Assembly: GCA_033283265.1 (NCBI GenBank)
Contig: JAWMQN010000007.1
Location: forward strand, 97,430 to 161,429
Length of the DNA stretch: 64,000 bases
Source of the DNA: Mangrovimicrobium sp033283265
GTDB lineage: Bacteria > Pseudomonadota > Gammaproteobacteria > Pseudomonadales > Halieaceae
Reading direction: 5' to 3'
Shown here: positions 1 through 8,279 of the stretch, in pieces
Position numbering within the stretch: position 1 is the stretch's first letter
Layout: each line of letters begins with the position of its first letter
The notes under the pieces: generated by a model
Seen by the model: only the letters and a program-made list of their open reading frames with translations
What the model was told of the DNA's origin: nothing
Databases searched by the model: none
Translations under genes and position numbers: made by a program

Positions 1-108
1 CTCGATCCGGATCGGCTTTTGCTGGTCGCCGGGCAGGGCCAGCGCCGGCCCGCCGAGTGCGCAGAGGAACAGGCTGCCGGCAAGCAGGCAGTTACGGAAC
101 CCGCGCAT
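1..108 (-). CDS. lptA: LptA, LPS-transport periplasmic bridge protein (N-terminal part only)
   Basis: Only the first 36 codons lie in the window; the gene runs off the left edge. The start ATG (108-106) lies inside the 3' end of lptC, a 17-base overlap that indicates translational coupling. The peptide opens MRGFRNCLLAG, continues as a hydrophobic signal peptide ending near GPALA, then reads GDQQKPIRIE. That matches the way mature LptA begins (the family starts with a stretch ending PIRIEAD). LptA forms the periplasmic bridge that carries LPS from LptC to LptD. The assignment rests on the signal peptide, the PIRIE motif and the position after kdsC-lptC. Confidence 0.8.
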   Translation of the reverse strand, partial: MRGFRNCLLAGSLFLCALGGPALALPGDQQKPIRIE

Positions 109-652
109 AGATGCTCTCCACGTTAGGTCCAAGTGCAATGGTCTCCTGGTTCAGGCGCGCCAGCATGCCGTCGGCGCGGGTGACATTGCCACCCTGGCTG
201 ATGGTGACGGGCACCGTCGAGCGCGCCTCGCGGGAGTCCAGGTGGATGTCGAGACTGTTGCTGTCCAGTCGTGTGCCGGTCTGGTCGTGGGACAGCACGA
301 CGCTCTGGCGCAGCAGCAGGCGCTGGCGCCCCGGCTGGAAGCGCCCGCGTTCGGCACTGGCGGACCAGGTGCGGTTGTTGTCGCTGTGGGCGTAGAAGCG
401 CGGCTCGGTAAGCACCGCATCGCCGTTGCGCCCGAACTGCTCGACCCGCTCCGATTCGAGGATGTCCGAGAGCACCCCCTGCTCTGTATAGCTGCGCGAG
501 CGGGCCTGATCGATATAGCTGGTGGGCAGCGGGTCGCCGTCAGCCTTGCGCGGGGCCTGGTCCTGCAGCGGGGTGGAGCCGTACTGCCAGAGATAGTTGG
601 CAATCAGCAGCAGTGCGAGCGCCAGCAGGGTATGTACCAGTGGTTTCGGCAT
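92..652 (-). CDS. lptC: LptC, inner-membrane LPS export protein
   Basis: The 186-residue protein has one N-terminal membrane anchor (about residues 5-22) followed by a periplasmic domain, the layout and length of LptC (about 190 residues). LptC links the LptBFG ABC exporter to LptA and passes LPS along the periplasmic bridge. Its ATG overlaps the kdsC stop as ATGA, and its stop lies inside lptA, so the three genes are tightly coupled. The sequence is divergent, as is usual for LptC; position and topology carry the call. The conserved features I could see are the beta-jellyroll-like alternation and a late segment LDSNSLDIHLDSRE, which resembles the L-x-L-x-T-x-x-L pattern in the family. Confidence 0.88.
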   Translation of the reverse strand: MPKPLVHTLLALALLLIANYLWQYGSTPLQDQAPRKADGDPLPTSYIDQARSRSYTEQGVLSDILESERVEQFGRNGDAVLTEPRFYAHSDNNRTWSASAERGRFQPGRQRLLLRQSVVLSHDQTGTRLDSNSLDIHLDSREARSTVPVTISQGGNVTRADGMLARLNQETIALGPNVESIYARVP

Positions 653-1173
653 CAGGCGAACGCCTCCAGTATCGAAGACAGGCTGCCGCGGGCGCGCAGG
701 AGGTATTCGCAGGCTTCGCGTACTGCGCCGCCGCCGCCGGGGAGGGCGGTGACCACGTCTGCCGACTGGCGCACGGTTGCTACCGCGTCGGCGGGGGCAA
801 AGCCGATCCCGGCGGCGCGGATGGCGGCCAGGTCGGGGAGGTCGTCACCCATGTAGGCACAGGCCGCCGTGGTGATGCCGCGTGAAGCGCACAGTTCCTG
901 CAGGGCCTGCAGCTTGTCCTCGCGACCCTGGACGATGGTGTCGATACCCAGTTCGGCAGCCCGCCGGCTGACCATGGCGGAATTGCGCCCGGTGATGATG
1001 GCGATCTCGATGTTATCCCGCTGCAGGAGCTTGATACCGAGGCCATCCTTGATATTGAAACTCTTCAGCTCCTCGCCGCTGCTGCTGTACTGGATGCGGC
1101 CATCGGTGAGTACGCCGTCCACATCGAGGGCGAAGAGCTGCAGGCCCCGGGCGATCTGTTCCAGTTCGGCCAT
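652..1173 (-). CDS. kdsC: KdsC, 3-deoxy-D-manno-octulosonate 8-phosphate phosphatase
   Basis: This is a 173-residue HAD-superfamily phosphatase without a cap domain. It removes phosphate from Kdo-8-P to give Kdo for lipid A core assembly. Motif I is LFALDVDGVLTDG, with nucleophile D17 and acid/base D19. Motif II is TGR (61-63), motif III lysine is K87 in GREDK, and motif IV is GDD (109-111). Length and motifs match KdsC closely. It lies 4 bases after kdsD and overlaps lptC, so sugar synthesis and LPS export are expressed together. The glycine-rich LPGGGG tail is also typical, because it closes over the active site in the tetramer. Confidence 0.95.
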   Translation of the reverse strand: MAELEQIARGLQLFALDVDGVLTDGRIQYSSSGEELKSFNIKDGLGIKLLQRDNIEIAIITGRNSAMVSRRAAELGIDTIVQGREDKLQALQELCASRGITTAACAYMGDDLPDLAAIRAAGIGFAPADAVATVRQSADVVTALPGGGGAVREACEYLLRARGSLSSILEAFA

Positions 1174-1177
1174 GGGT

Positions 1178-2188
1178 TCAGGCGATTCCCGCGTGGAGCA
1201 GGTGCATCAGGTGGAGCACGCCGACTACCTTGCCGGACTCTTCGACGACCACCAGGGAGGTGATCTCGTTCTCCTCCATGGTGTGCATCGCCTGGGCGGC
1301 CAACTGGCCCGGCGTGGCGGTTTTCGGCTTGCGGGTCATGAGTTGGGCGATGGGGGTGTTGTTGATATCTACCTGCCTGTCGATGGCCCGTCGCAGGTCG
1401 CCATCGGTGAATACCCCGATGAAGTTGCCCGTCGCGTCCGCGACCGTGGTCATGCCCAGCCCCTTGGCGCTGATCTCCAGCAGGGCCTGGGCGAGCATCG
1501 TCTCTTCGGGCACGATTGGCACCGCGTCGCCGGAGCGCATCACGTCGGCGACTTTCAGCAGCAGCTTGCGGCCGAGTGAGCCACCGGGGTGGGAGAAGGC
1601 GAAGTCCTCGGCGGTGAAACCGCGGGCCTCCAGCAGGGCGATAGCGATGGCGTCGCCCATGACCAGCGCCGCCGTGGTGCTCGAGGTGGGTGCGAGGTCA
1701 AGCGGGCAGGCTTCGGTTTCGACTCCCGCATCGATATGTGCGTCGGCCGCCCGGGCCAGGGTGGACTGGGGGTTGCCGGTCATGCCGATGAGCCGGGTGC
1801 CCATGCGCTTGAGTAGTGGCAGCAGGGTGAGGACTTCGGTGACTTCACCGCTGTTGGACAGCGCAATGACCACGTCCGCGGGGGTGATCATGCCCATGTC
1901 GCCGTGGCTGGCCTCGCCGGGGTGGACGAAGAACGCCGGGGTGCCGGTGCTGGCCAGGGTGGCGGCAATCTTGCGGGCGATATGTCCCGACTTGCCCATG
2001 CCGGTGACGATGACCCGGCCGCTGCAGTTCATCAGCAATTCGCAGGCGTGCTCGAAATCTTCCCCGATGCGCGCGGCCAGCGCCGCGACTGCCGCCGTCT
2101 CCATCTCGATGGTGCGCAGTGCCGATTGGCTGAAACTTGTGGAAGGCTGGTCCGCCATGCCTGCGGGCCCCGAATCAAAGGCTGACAT
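1178..2188 (-). CDS. kdsD: KdsD, D-arabinose-5-phosphate isomerase
   Basis: The 336-residue protein has an N-terminal SIS sugar-isomerase domain (about 40-185), with TGMGKSGH at 62-69 and HPGEASHGDMGM at 89-100. A pair of CBS domains follows (about 210-335). It converts ribulose-5-phosphate to arabinose-5-phosphate, the first step of Kdo synthesis. The listed start overlaps yrbG by 14 bases. A second Met at residue 11 (position 2158) would remove the overlap and is a possible true start. Gene order yrbG-kdsD-kdsC-lptC-lptA is the conserved gammaproteobacterial one. Confidence 0.95.
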   Translation of the reverse strand: MSAFDSGPAGMADQPSTSFSQSALRTIEMETAAVAALAARIGEDFEHACELLMNCSGRVIVTGMGKSGHIARKIAATLASTGTPAFFVHPGEASHGDMGMITPADVVIALSNSGEVTEVLTLLPLLKRMGTRLIGMTGNPQSTLARAADAHIDAGVETEACPLDLAPTSSTTAALVMGDAIAIALLEARGFTAEDFAFSHPGGSLGRKLLLKVADVMRSGDAVPIVPEETMLAQALLEISAKGLGMTTVADATGNFIGVFTDGDLRRAIDRQVDINNTPIAQLMTRKPKTATPGQLAAQAMHTMEENEITSLVVVEESGKVVGVLHLMHLLHAGIA

Positions 2189-3149
2189 ATAAAACGTAAT
2201 AATACAGTGCGTAGGAAGACACTAACAACACTCCGGTACTGCGGCCGACGTAGGACTGCCCGTCGCGCGAGCGGCTGCGCTTGCGGCCGATCAGGATGGC
2301 CGCAGCGAGCACCAGGGTGAGAATGGTCATGGTGGGGTAGTCGCGGGTGAGGACCGAGGGCTCGAGCCACGCGGTGCCGAACAGGCCCGGGATCGCCATC
2401 ACCACCAGCAGGTTGAACAGGTTGGAGCCGATCACGTTGCCGAGGGCGATTTCCGTGTGGCCGCGCAGGGCGCTGGCGACTGTCGCGGCGAGTTCCGGCA
2501 GGCTGGTGCCGACGGCGATGATGGTCAGGCCTATCACCAGTTCGGAAACACCGATGGATTCGGCGATGTCCACCGCCCCCCAGACCAGCAGGCGGGAGCT
2601 GGCCACCAGCAGGGCCAATCCGAGGGCGAAGGTCATCCAGGCGCGCAGTGGGCTGAGGTGGGGCAGGTACTCTTCCTCCGCCTCGCCGACCAGAGCCTCG
2701 TCCTGCTGCTGGCTGCGCAGCATGAAGATGACCAGCGCGCTGAGGGTGGCGATCATCAGGATGCCGTCCCAGCGCGAGAGCGCGTTATCCAGCAGCAGCA
2801 CACCGGTGCCGATGGTGACCAGGATCAACGTGGGGATTTCCTTGCGCATGCAGCTGGAGTGCACCATCAGCGGGGCCACCAGCAGGGTGATACCCAGCAC
2901 CAGGCCGATGTTGGCGATATTGGAGCCGATCGCGTTGCCGATAGCCAGGTTGCCGGCGCCGGACATGGCGGCGGTTATCGACACCAGGACCTCGGGAGCC
3001 GAGGTGCCGAGGGAGACGATGGTGAGGCCGATGACGATCGGCGACATACCCATGTTTTCCGCGATGGAGGCGGCACCGGCGACGAACAGGTCGGCGCTCC
3101 AGATAAGGATGATGAAGCCGACCAGAATGGCTGCGGCTGCTAACAGCAT
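2175..3149 (-). CDS. yrbG: YrbG-type calcium/sodium antiporter
   Basis: The 324-residue integral membrane protein has about ten helices and two internally homologous alpha repeats. The first carries SLGTSAPEVLVS (GTSAPE at 48-53); the second carries AVGTSLPELAAT near residue 212. These are the ion-binding signatures of the K+-dependent Na+/Ca2+ exchanger family. It is the first gene of the minus-strand Kdo/LPS operon and overlaps kdsD. The ion specificity of bacterial YrbG is not settled. Family membership is clear, substrate is inferred. Confidence 0.9.
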   Translation of the reverse strand: MLLAAAAILVGFIILIWSADLFVAGAASIAENMGMSPIVIGLTIVSLGTSAPEVLVSITAAMSGAGNLAIGNAIGSNIANIGLVLGITLLVAPLMVHSSCMRKEIPTLILVTIGTGVLLLDNALSRWDGILMIATLSALVIFMLRSQQQDEALVGEAEEEYLPHLSPLRAWMTFALGLALLVASSRLLVWGAVDIAESIGVSELVIGLTIIAVGTSLPELAATVASALRGHTEIALGNVIGSNLFNLLVVMAIPGLFGTAWLEPSVLTRDYPTMTILTLVLAAAILIGRKRSRSRDGQSYVGRSTGVLLVSSYALYYYVLYVSL

Positions 3150-3320
3150 ATGACCAGTTTTCCTGTTACAGTATGCGCCGCGCTGTGGCGTGGAACCGCG
3201 GGGGCAGTTTGGGTGTCTTAGGCGTCAGGCGCGTACCAGTCTGCCCGCCTGATGGAAAGGCAGGATTATACAGGCAGGTGCCGCGGTGAATAGTGCAATT
3301 TCATCCATTGGGGATTACAC
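3150..3320. other. Divergent intergenic region yrbG / mlaC
   Basis: These 171 bases separate the minus-strand yrbG operon from plus-strand mlaC and must contain both promoters. I could not pick out a convincing -35/-10 pair or operator by eye. In the usual gammaproteobacterial order the gene facing yrbG across this gap is mlaF; here it is mlaC. Confidence 0.4.
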
Positions 3321-3995
3321 ATGTTGGTTTATTTGAAGCCGGTCGCAACACTGTTGTTCCTGTGCCTGGCGAACCTGGCTATGGCCGAGGGCAGCGCGGC
3401 GATGACCGCTCATGACACGGTGCGCGAGGCATCGGCCCAGGTATTGACAGTGGTGCAGGAAGCACAGAATTACGCCGACGACGACCCCGATCGCTACTAC
3501 GGCGAGATCCAGAAGATCCTCGACCCGGTGGTGGACTTTCGCGGTTTCGCCCGCGGTGTCATGGGGCCCTATGCCAGCAGCGAGCGTTACCGTTCGCTGG
3601 ACGAGCCCGGCAGGGAGCAGTTGCGCGAACAACTGGACCGCTTTACCGAGGTGATGCGCACCGGGCTGGTGCGCACCTACAGCAAGGGCCTGCTCGCCTT
3701 TGGCGGTTCGCGCATCGAGGTGCCGACCCCCGAGGCCGACGACCCGAAGGCCTCCCGCGCCACCGTGGAGCAGTTGATCTACTCCGAACAGTCCAGGCCC
3801 TACGTCGTCTATTACATGATGGGGCGGGACCGCGACGGCAGCTGGAAACTGAAGAACATGGTGGTGGAAACGGTGAACCTCGGCGAGATTTACCGCAGCC
3901 AGTTCCAGTCCGCCGCCCGTGAGCACGACGGCGACATCGACGCGGTCATCAACACCTGGTCGCTGGAAACCGCTGAGCGGGAGTTGCAAAACTAG
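3321..3995 (+). CDS. mlaC: MlaC-family phospholipid-binding periplasmic protein
   Basis: This 224-residue secreted protein has a signal peptide ending about residue 22 (LCLANLAMA), then the Tol-Tol-Ttg2/MlaC fold. The stretch ILDPVVDFRGFARGVMG corresponds to the family's hallmark ILxPxVDFxxMAxxVLG. The C-terminal half reads LKNMVVETVNLGEIYRSQF, matching the conserved V-x-x-x-G-x-S/N-L segment. MlaC ferries phospholipids between the outer-membrane MlaA complex and the MlaFEDB transporter. A strong terminator follows directly and the gene faces yrbG, so it appears to be transcribed alone. The partner genes mlaF, mlaE, mlaD and mlaB are absent from this locus. Confidence 0.85.
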   Translation: MLVYLKPVATLLFLCLANLAMAEGSAAMTAHDTVREASAQVLTVVQEAQNYADDDPDRYYGEIQKILDPVVDFRGFARGVMGPYASSERYRSLDEPGREQLREQLDRFTEVMRTGLVRTYSKGLLAFGGSRIEVPTPEADDPKASRATVEQLIYSEQSRPYVVYYMMGRDRDGSWKLKNMVVETVNLGEIYRSQFQSAAREHDGDIDAVINTWSLETAERELQN

Positions 3996-4003
3996 TCCCC
4001 TGC

Positions 4004-4029
4004 GCGGTCGCTATCACCGCCTTTTTTTT
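4004..4029 (+). terminator. Rho-independent terminator after mlaC
   Basis: The stem GCGGT (4004-4008) pairs with ACCGC (4016-4020) across a 7-base loop. It is followed by C and a run of eight T (4022-4029). It ends the mlaC transcript and separates it from the ibaG-hisGD genes. Confidence 0.8.
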
Positions 4030-4105
4030 CTAAAATGCCGCATTCGCCGTGCCCGGTCACACCCCCGGGCGCGACTCGCACTCAATCAAATACCCGGAGA
4101 ATCCT

Positions 4106-4345
4106 ATGGACGCCGTGACCGTTAAGTCCCTGCTGCAGGCACACCTGCCGGACTGCGAATTTCACGTGCAGGGCGAAGGCGCCAACTACGACATCGTTGC
4201 CATCGGCGCGGTGTTCGAGGGCTTGCGCCCGGTCAGGAAACAGCAACTCGTCTACGGCGCGCTCGGGGAGGAGATCGCCGGCGGCGGTATCCACGCGGTG
4301 AATATCCGCACCTACACGCCCGAGGAATGGCAGGCGCAGGCCTGA
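4106..4345 (+). CDS. ibaG: BolA/IbaG family protein
   Basis: The 79-residue protein belongs to the BolA family. ATG at 4106 is preceded by CCGGAG. The core runs from a start helix through LPDCEFHVQGEGANYD to the KQQLVYGAL helix, and the GGGIHAVNIRTYTPEEW end supplies the conserved histidine that binds a shared [2Fe-2S] cluster with a monothiol glutaredoxin. Family members act in iron homeostasis and acid stress. Gammaproteobacteria usually have ibaG directly before murA, but here hisG follows after only 3 bases and murA is missing. Confidence 0.9.
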   Translation: MDAVTVKSLLQAHLPDCEFHVQGEGANYDIVAIGAVFEGLRPVRKQQLVYGALGEEIAGGGIHAVNIRTYTPEEWQAQA

Positions 4346-4348
4346 GCC

Positions 4349-4984
4349 ATGAGCGACGGTATCACCATCGCCCTGACCAAGGGCCGAATTCTCAACGAAA
4401 CCCTGCCGTTGCTGGCACGGGCGGGTATCGAGCCGCTTGAAGACCCGGCGACCAGCCGCAAGCTGGTATTCGAGACCAGCATGCCCGGTGTGCGTTTCGT
4501 CATCCTGCGCGGCACCGACGTGCCGACCTACGTGCGCCACGGCGCCGCGGATGTCGGTGTGGTCGGCAAGGACATCCTGCTGGAACACGGCGCCGAGGGT
4601 CTCTACGAACCCCTCGACCTGGGGATTGCCCGTTGCCGCCTGATGACCGCCGGCCCGGTCGGCTGGCAGGGCGGGGCGGGGCGTATTCGCGTGGCGACGA
4701 AGTTCGTCAATATCGCGCGGGAGTATTTCGCCCGCCAGGGGGTGCAGGCGGAGATCATCAAGCTCTACGGCGCGATGGAACTGGCGCCGCTGATGGATCT
4801 CGCCGAGCTGATCGTGGACATCGTCGATACCGGCAATACCCTGCGCGCCAATGGCATGGCCCCGCTGGAAGAGATCGCCAGTATCAGTTCGCGCCTGGTG
4901 GTCAACAAGGCGGCCATGCGCTCCAGTTACGACAGCATCCAGGCCCTGATCGATCGCCTCGGAGAGGTAGTAGGGGATGGCTGA
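4349..4984 (+). CDS. hisG: HisG, ATP phosphoribosyltransferase (short form)
   Basis: HisG joins ATP and PRPP in the first step of histidine synthesis. At 211 residues this is the short catalytic form, which lacks the C-terminal ACT-like regulatory domain and needs HisZ as partner; no hisZ is in the window. Recognisable stretches are ITIALTKGRILNETLPLL at the N terminus, the middle RGTDVPTYVRHGAADVGVVG and the PRPP-binding region ELIVDIVDTGNTLRANG. It overlaps hisD by 8 bases, so the two are co-translated. Confidence 0.95.
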   Translation: MSDGITIALTKGRILNETLPLLARAGIEPLEDPATSRKLVFETSMPGVRFVILRGTDVPTYVRHGAADVGVVGKDILLEHGAEGLYEPLDLGIARCRLMTAGPVGWQGGAGRIRVATKFVNIAREYFARQGVQAEIIKLYGAMELAPLMDLAELIVDIVDTGNTLRANGMAPLEEIASISSRLVVNKAAMRSSYDSIQALIDRLGEVVGDG

Positions 4985-6278
4985 TATGCAACGTCTGGAC
5001 ACCACGCAGGCCGATTTCGACGCGCGCTTAGACGCGCTGACCCGCTGGGAGGAGGAGCTGGACCTCGCGGTGAACAGCGCTGTGCAGGACATCCTCGCCA
5101 ACGTGGCGCGGCGCGGTGACGCGGCGCTGCTGGAGTATACCGAGCGCTTTGACGGGCTCCGCGCGGGTAGCGTGGCGGAACTGGAGGTCGATGCGGCCCG
5201 CCTGCAGGCGGCGCTGGCGGCGATTTCCACCGAGCAGCGCGAGGCGCTTGAGGCGGCCGCGGCGCGTATTCGCGAATACCACCAGCACCAGTTGCAGGAA
5301 AGCTGGCGCTATCGCGACGCCGCGGGCAACCTGCTCGGCCAACAGGTGACCGCGCTGTCCAGCGCGGGAATCTATGTGCCCGGCGGCAAGGCCAGCTATC
5401 CCTCATCAGTGCTGATGAATACGATGCCGGCGCAGGTCGCCGGCGTCGAACAGATCGTCATGGTGGTTCCCGCCCCCGGCGGTGAACTGAGCGACATGGT
5501 GCTGGCGGCCGCGGCGATTGCCGGGGTACACCGGGTGTTCACCATCGGCGGCGCCCAGGCCGTGGCGGCACTGGCTTACGGCACCGAGACCGTGCCGGCG
5601 GTGGACAAGATCGTCGGCCCGGGGAATATCTATGTGGCGACGGCCAAGCGCATGGTCTTCGGCCGGGTGGGTATCGACATGATTGCCGGTCCCTCGGAAA
5701 TCCTGGTGATCTGCGACGGTACTACCAATCCGGACTGGGTGGCCATGGACCTCTTCTCCCAGGCGGAGCACGACGAAAACGCCCAGGCCATCCTGCTCTG
5801 CCCGGATGCCGACTATCTCGACGCCGTCAGCGCGAGCATCGAGCGCCTGCTGCCGGAGATGGAGCGAGCGGAGATCATCCGCGCGTCGCTGCGCGGCCGC
5901 GGCGCAATGATCCTCACCCGCGACCTCGACGATGCCGTGGCCATCTGCAATCGCCTGGCGCCGGAGCACCTCGAGCTCTCGGTGCAGGACCCGGAAGCCC
6001 TGCTGCCGGGCATTCGCCATGCCGGGGCGATATTCATGGGGCCCTATACCTCCGAAGCGCTGGGGGACTACTGCGCGGGGCCGAACCACGTCCTGCCCAC
6101 CAGCGGCAGCGCGCGCTTCTTCTCGCCGCTCGGTGTCTATGACTTCCAGAAGCGCAGCTCGGTGATCATGTGCAGTGACGAGGGGGTGAAGGCCCTGGGA
6201 GCGGTCGCTTCCACGCTGGCGCGGGGTGAATCGCTGACCGCGCATGCCCGCTCGGCGGAATTCCGCCTCAAGGACTGA
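4977..6278 (+). CDS. hisD: HisD, histidinol dehydrogenase
   Basis: The 433-residue enzyme oxidises L-histidinol to L-histidine in two NAD+-dependent steps with bound zinc. Family landmarks are YVPGGKASYPSSVLMN, the NAD-binding IVGPGNIYVATAKR, the signature DMIAGPSEILV, and the catalytic/zinc segment FSQAEHDENAQAIL. GAIFMGPYTSEALGDYCAGPNHVLPT near the end is split over conserved positions and matches the family well. The ATG at 4977 lies within hisG. Length is normal. Confidence 0.96.
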   Translation: MADMQRLDTTQADFDARLDALTRWEEELDLAVNSAVQDILANVARRGDAALLEYTERFDGLRAGSVAELEVDAARLQAALAAISTEQREALEAAAARIREYHQHQLQESWRYRDAAGNLLGQQVTALSSAGIYVPGGKASYPSSVLMNTMPAQVAGVEQIVMVVPAPGGELSDMVLAAAAIAGVHRVFTIGGAQAVAALAYGTETVPAVDKIVGPGNIYVATAKRMVFGRVGIDMIAGPSEILVICDGTTNPDWVAMDLFSQAEHDENAQAILLCPDADYLDAVSASIERLLPEMERAEIIRASLRGRGAMILTRDLDDAVAICNRLAPEHLELSVQDPEALLPGIRHAGAIFMGPYTSEALGDYCAGPNHVLPTSGSARFFSPLGVYDFQKRSSVIMCSDEGVKALGAVASTLARGESLTAHARSAEFRLKD

Positions 6279-6285
6279 GGCGGTC

Positions 6286-7377
6286 TCAGCCCGCCGCCGG
6301 GCTCACCTGCCCCTGCGCCCCCACGACTGCCTGCAGCTCCAGGCTTTGCTGTTCCCTCTGCACCGATATCCGCACGGATTCCCCCGGGCGGAACCGGGCG
6401 ATCTTGTGCATGGTCTGGCGGCCGTCGATGACCACCTCGCCATTGATATGGGTGATGACATCGCCCACCTGCAGCCCCGCGCGAGCGGCCGGGCTGGAAT
6501 CCGCCACCGCGATAACCAGCAGCGCCTGTTGTGGTGCCGCACCCGGCAGTTTTACCGGCTCCACGCTGACACCCAGCCAGCCGCGGATGACTTCGCCGTA
6601 CTCGATCAGGTCCTGCATGACATAGACGGCAAGATTGCTGGGTATCGCCAGGCTGATGCCGATGCCGGTACCCGTCCCGGTCTGGGTGTTGGAGGTATAG
6701 ATAAGGGTGTTGATGCCCACCAGGCGCCCCGCGGAGTCGACCAGGGCGCCGCCGGAGTTGCCCTGGTGGATGGTCGCATCGGTCTGGATGTAGTCCTCGT
6801 AGGTGTTCAGCTGCAGCCCCCAGCGGCCGAGGCCGGAAACGATGCCCTGGGTCACCGAGTGGCCGAAACCGAGCGGATTGCCGATGGCCAGCACCACATC
6901 GCCGACCCGCAACTGGTCGGAGTCCGCCAGTTGCACCGGTGCCAGGTCGGGGAGGTCGATCTTCAGTACCGCGAGATCGGTGGCGGAGTCACTGCCGATG
7001 ACCACGGCGTTGGCGGTGCGACCGTCGTGCAGCAACACCTGGATCGCGTCGGCGCCGGCAATCACATGCAGGTTGGTGAGAATGTGGCCGTGCTCAGACA
7101 TGATCACGCCGGAACCCAGCGAGCGCTCGATCCGCTGCCGCGGCAGGCGCTGCAGGTGTTGAGGGAACAGCGAGGGCGTGGTGTTGACCAGCTTCGCGGT
7201 ATAGATGTTTACAACCGACGGGGCCGCGCGGTTGACCGCTACGGAGTAGCCTGCCGTTGCGACGGCCTGCGGCTGTTCGGTAGCTCCCTGGGGCAGTACC
7301 CAGCGGTCGAGTATCAACAGGGCGGCGAGGAAACCGGCAATGGCGGGCCAGGTGATGAATTTCAGGGTGTTCTGCAT
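6286..7377 (-). CDS. degS: DegS/AlgW-type membrane-anchored serine protease
   Basis: The 363-residue protein has an N-terminal membrane anchor (about 8-26), a trypsin-like domain and one PDZ domain (about 255-350). The triad is visible as H104 (ILTNLHVIAG), D134 (SATDLAVLKID) and S208 (QGNSGGAL). One PDZ and a membrane anchor separate DegS/AlgW from the two-PDZ DegP/DegQ. DegS cleaves the anti-sigma factor RseA/MucA when the PDZ senses misfolded porin tails, releasing sigma-E. It is convergent with hisD; the hisD-degS/algW neighbourhood is common in Pseudomonas-like genomes, where the gene is called algW. Confidence 0.92.
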   Translation of the reverse strand: MQNTLKFITWPAIAGFLAALLILDRWVLPQGATEQPQAVATAGYSVAVNRAAPSVVNIYTAKLVNTTPSLFPQHLQRLPRQRIERSLGSGVIMSEHGHILTNLHVIAGADAIQVLLHDGRTANAVVIGSDSATDLAVLKIDLPDLAPVQLADSDQLRVGDVVLAIGNPLGFGHSVTQGIVSGLGRWGLQLNTYEDYIQTDATIHQGNSGGALVDSAGRLVGINTLIYTSNTQTGTGTGIGISLAIPSNLAVYVMQDLIEYGEVIRGWLGVSVEPVKLPGAAPQQALLVIAVADSSPAARAGLQVGDVITHINGEVVIDGRQTMHKIARFRPGESVRISVQREQQSLELQAVVGAQGQVSPAAG

Positions 7378-7493
7378 TTGGGTCTGTCGCTGTCCCGCAC
7401 TCGACTAGGATATGCTGGCGCAACCGTGGCTCGCCTGCCAATCAATCGGGCATTGTATATGATGCGGCTGCGCTGCGAACAGAAAGGATAGAT

Positions 7494-8255
7494 ATGGGCA
7501 CTTCCCTCAACACCCTGGTGAACTGGCTGGATACCACCTTGCAGCCCTCCCGTTTTCGCGACTATTGCCCCAACGGCCTGCAGGTCGAGGGCAGGGCGGA
7601 GGTGTCACGCCTGGCCACCGGTGTGACCGCCAGCCAGGCCCTGCTGGACGCCGCGCTGGCCTGGGGTGCGGACGCCATCCTCGTCCACCACGGATACTTC
7701 TGGCGCGGTGAAGCTGAGGCCATTGTTGGCATGAAGCGCCGCCGCCTGGCGACCCTGCTGAAGAATGACATCAGCCTGCTCGCCTACCACCTGCCACTCG
7801 ACGCCCACCCGACCCTGGGCAACAACGCCCGGCTGGGCGAGCTTCTGGGGCTGGTGGAGGTGGGCCCCCTGCAGCCCAACGACGCCGCCGCCGTGGGCAA
7901 TGTCGGGCGCCTCCCCGAGGCATCAAGCGCCGGCCTGCTGGCTGAGCGTATCCAGCAGTTGACGGGGCGCGAACCCCTGCTGGTGGCGGACCCGGGGATG
8001 CGGGTCGAGCGGGTGGCCTGGTGTACCGGTGCCGCGCAGTCCTATATCGAGGCGGCGGTGGCGGTGGGGGCGGACCTGTTTATCACCGGTGAGGTCTCGG
8101 AGCCGACGGTGCATGTCGCCAGGGAGGAGGGGATCGGCTTTATCGCCGCTGGCCACCACGCCACCGAGCGCTACGGGGTACAGGCGGTGGGTGAGGCCCT
8201 GGCGGCGGAATTTGCCATCGAGCACCGCTTTTTCGATTGCGACAACCCGGTGTAG
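7494..8255 (+). CDS. Nif3-like dinuclear metal-centre protein (YbgI family)
   Basis: The 253-residue protein is a member of the Nif3/YbgI family, toroidal hexamers with a two-metal site. Metal-ligand positions are visible as H65-H66 in ILVHHGYFW, D103 in HLPLDAHPTLGNN and the C-terminal AAGHHATERYGV. The family is sometimes annotated as GTP cyclohydrolase I type 2, but that activity is not established for most members, so I leave the function open. The ATG is preceded by GAAAGGA. It stands alone between divergent degS and convergent zapG. Confidence 0.92.
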   Translation: MGTSLNTLVNWLDTTLQPSRFRDYCPNGLQVEGRAEVSRLATGVTASQALLDAALAWGADAILVHHGYFWRGEAEAIVGMKRRRLATLLKNDISLLAYHLPLDAHPTLGNNARLGELLGLVEVGPLQPNDAAAVGNVGRLPEASSAGLLAERIQQLTGREPLLVADPGMRVERVAWCTGAAQSYIEAAVAVGADLFITGEVSEPTVHVAREEGIGFIAAGHHATERYGVQAVGEALAAEFAIEHRFFDCDNPV

Positions 8256-8279
8256 TTGCCGCCCGCGGCGCGCTGCTTC

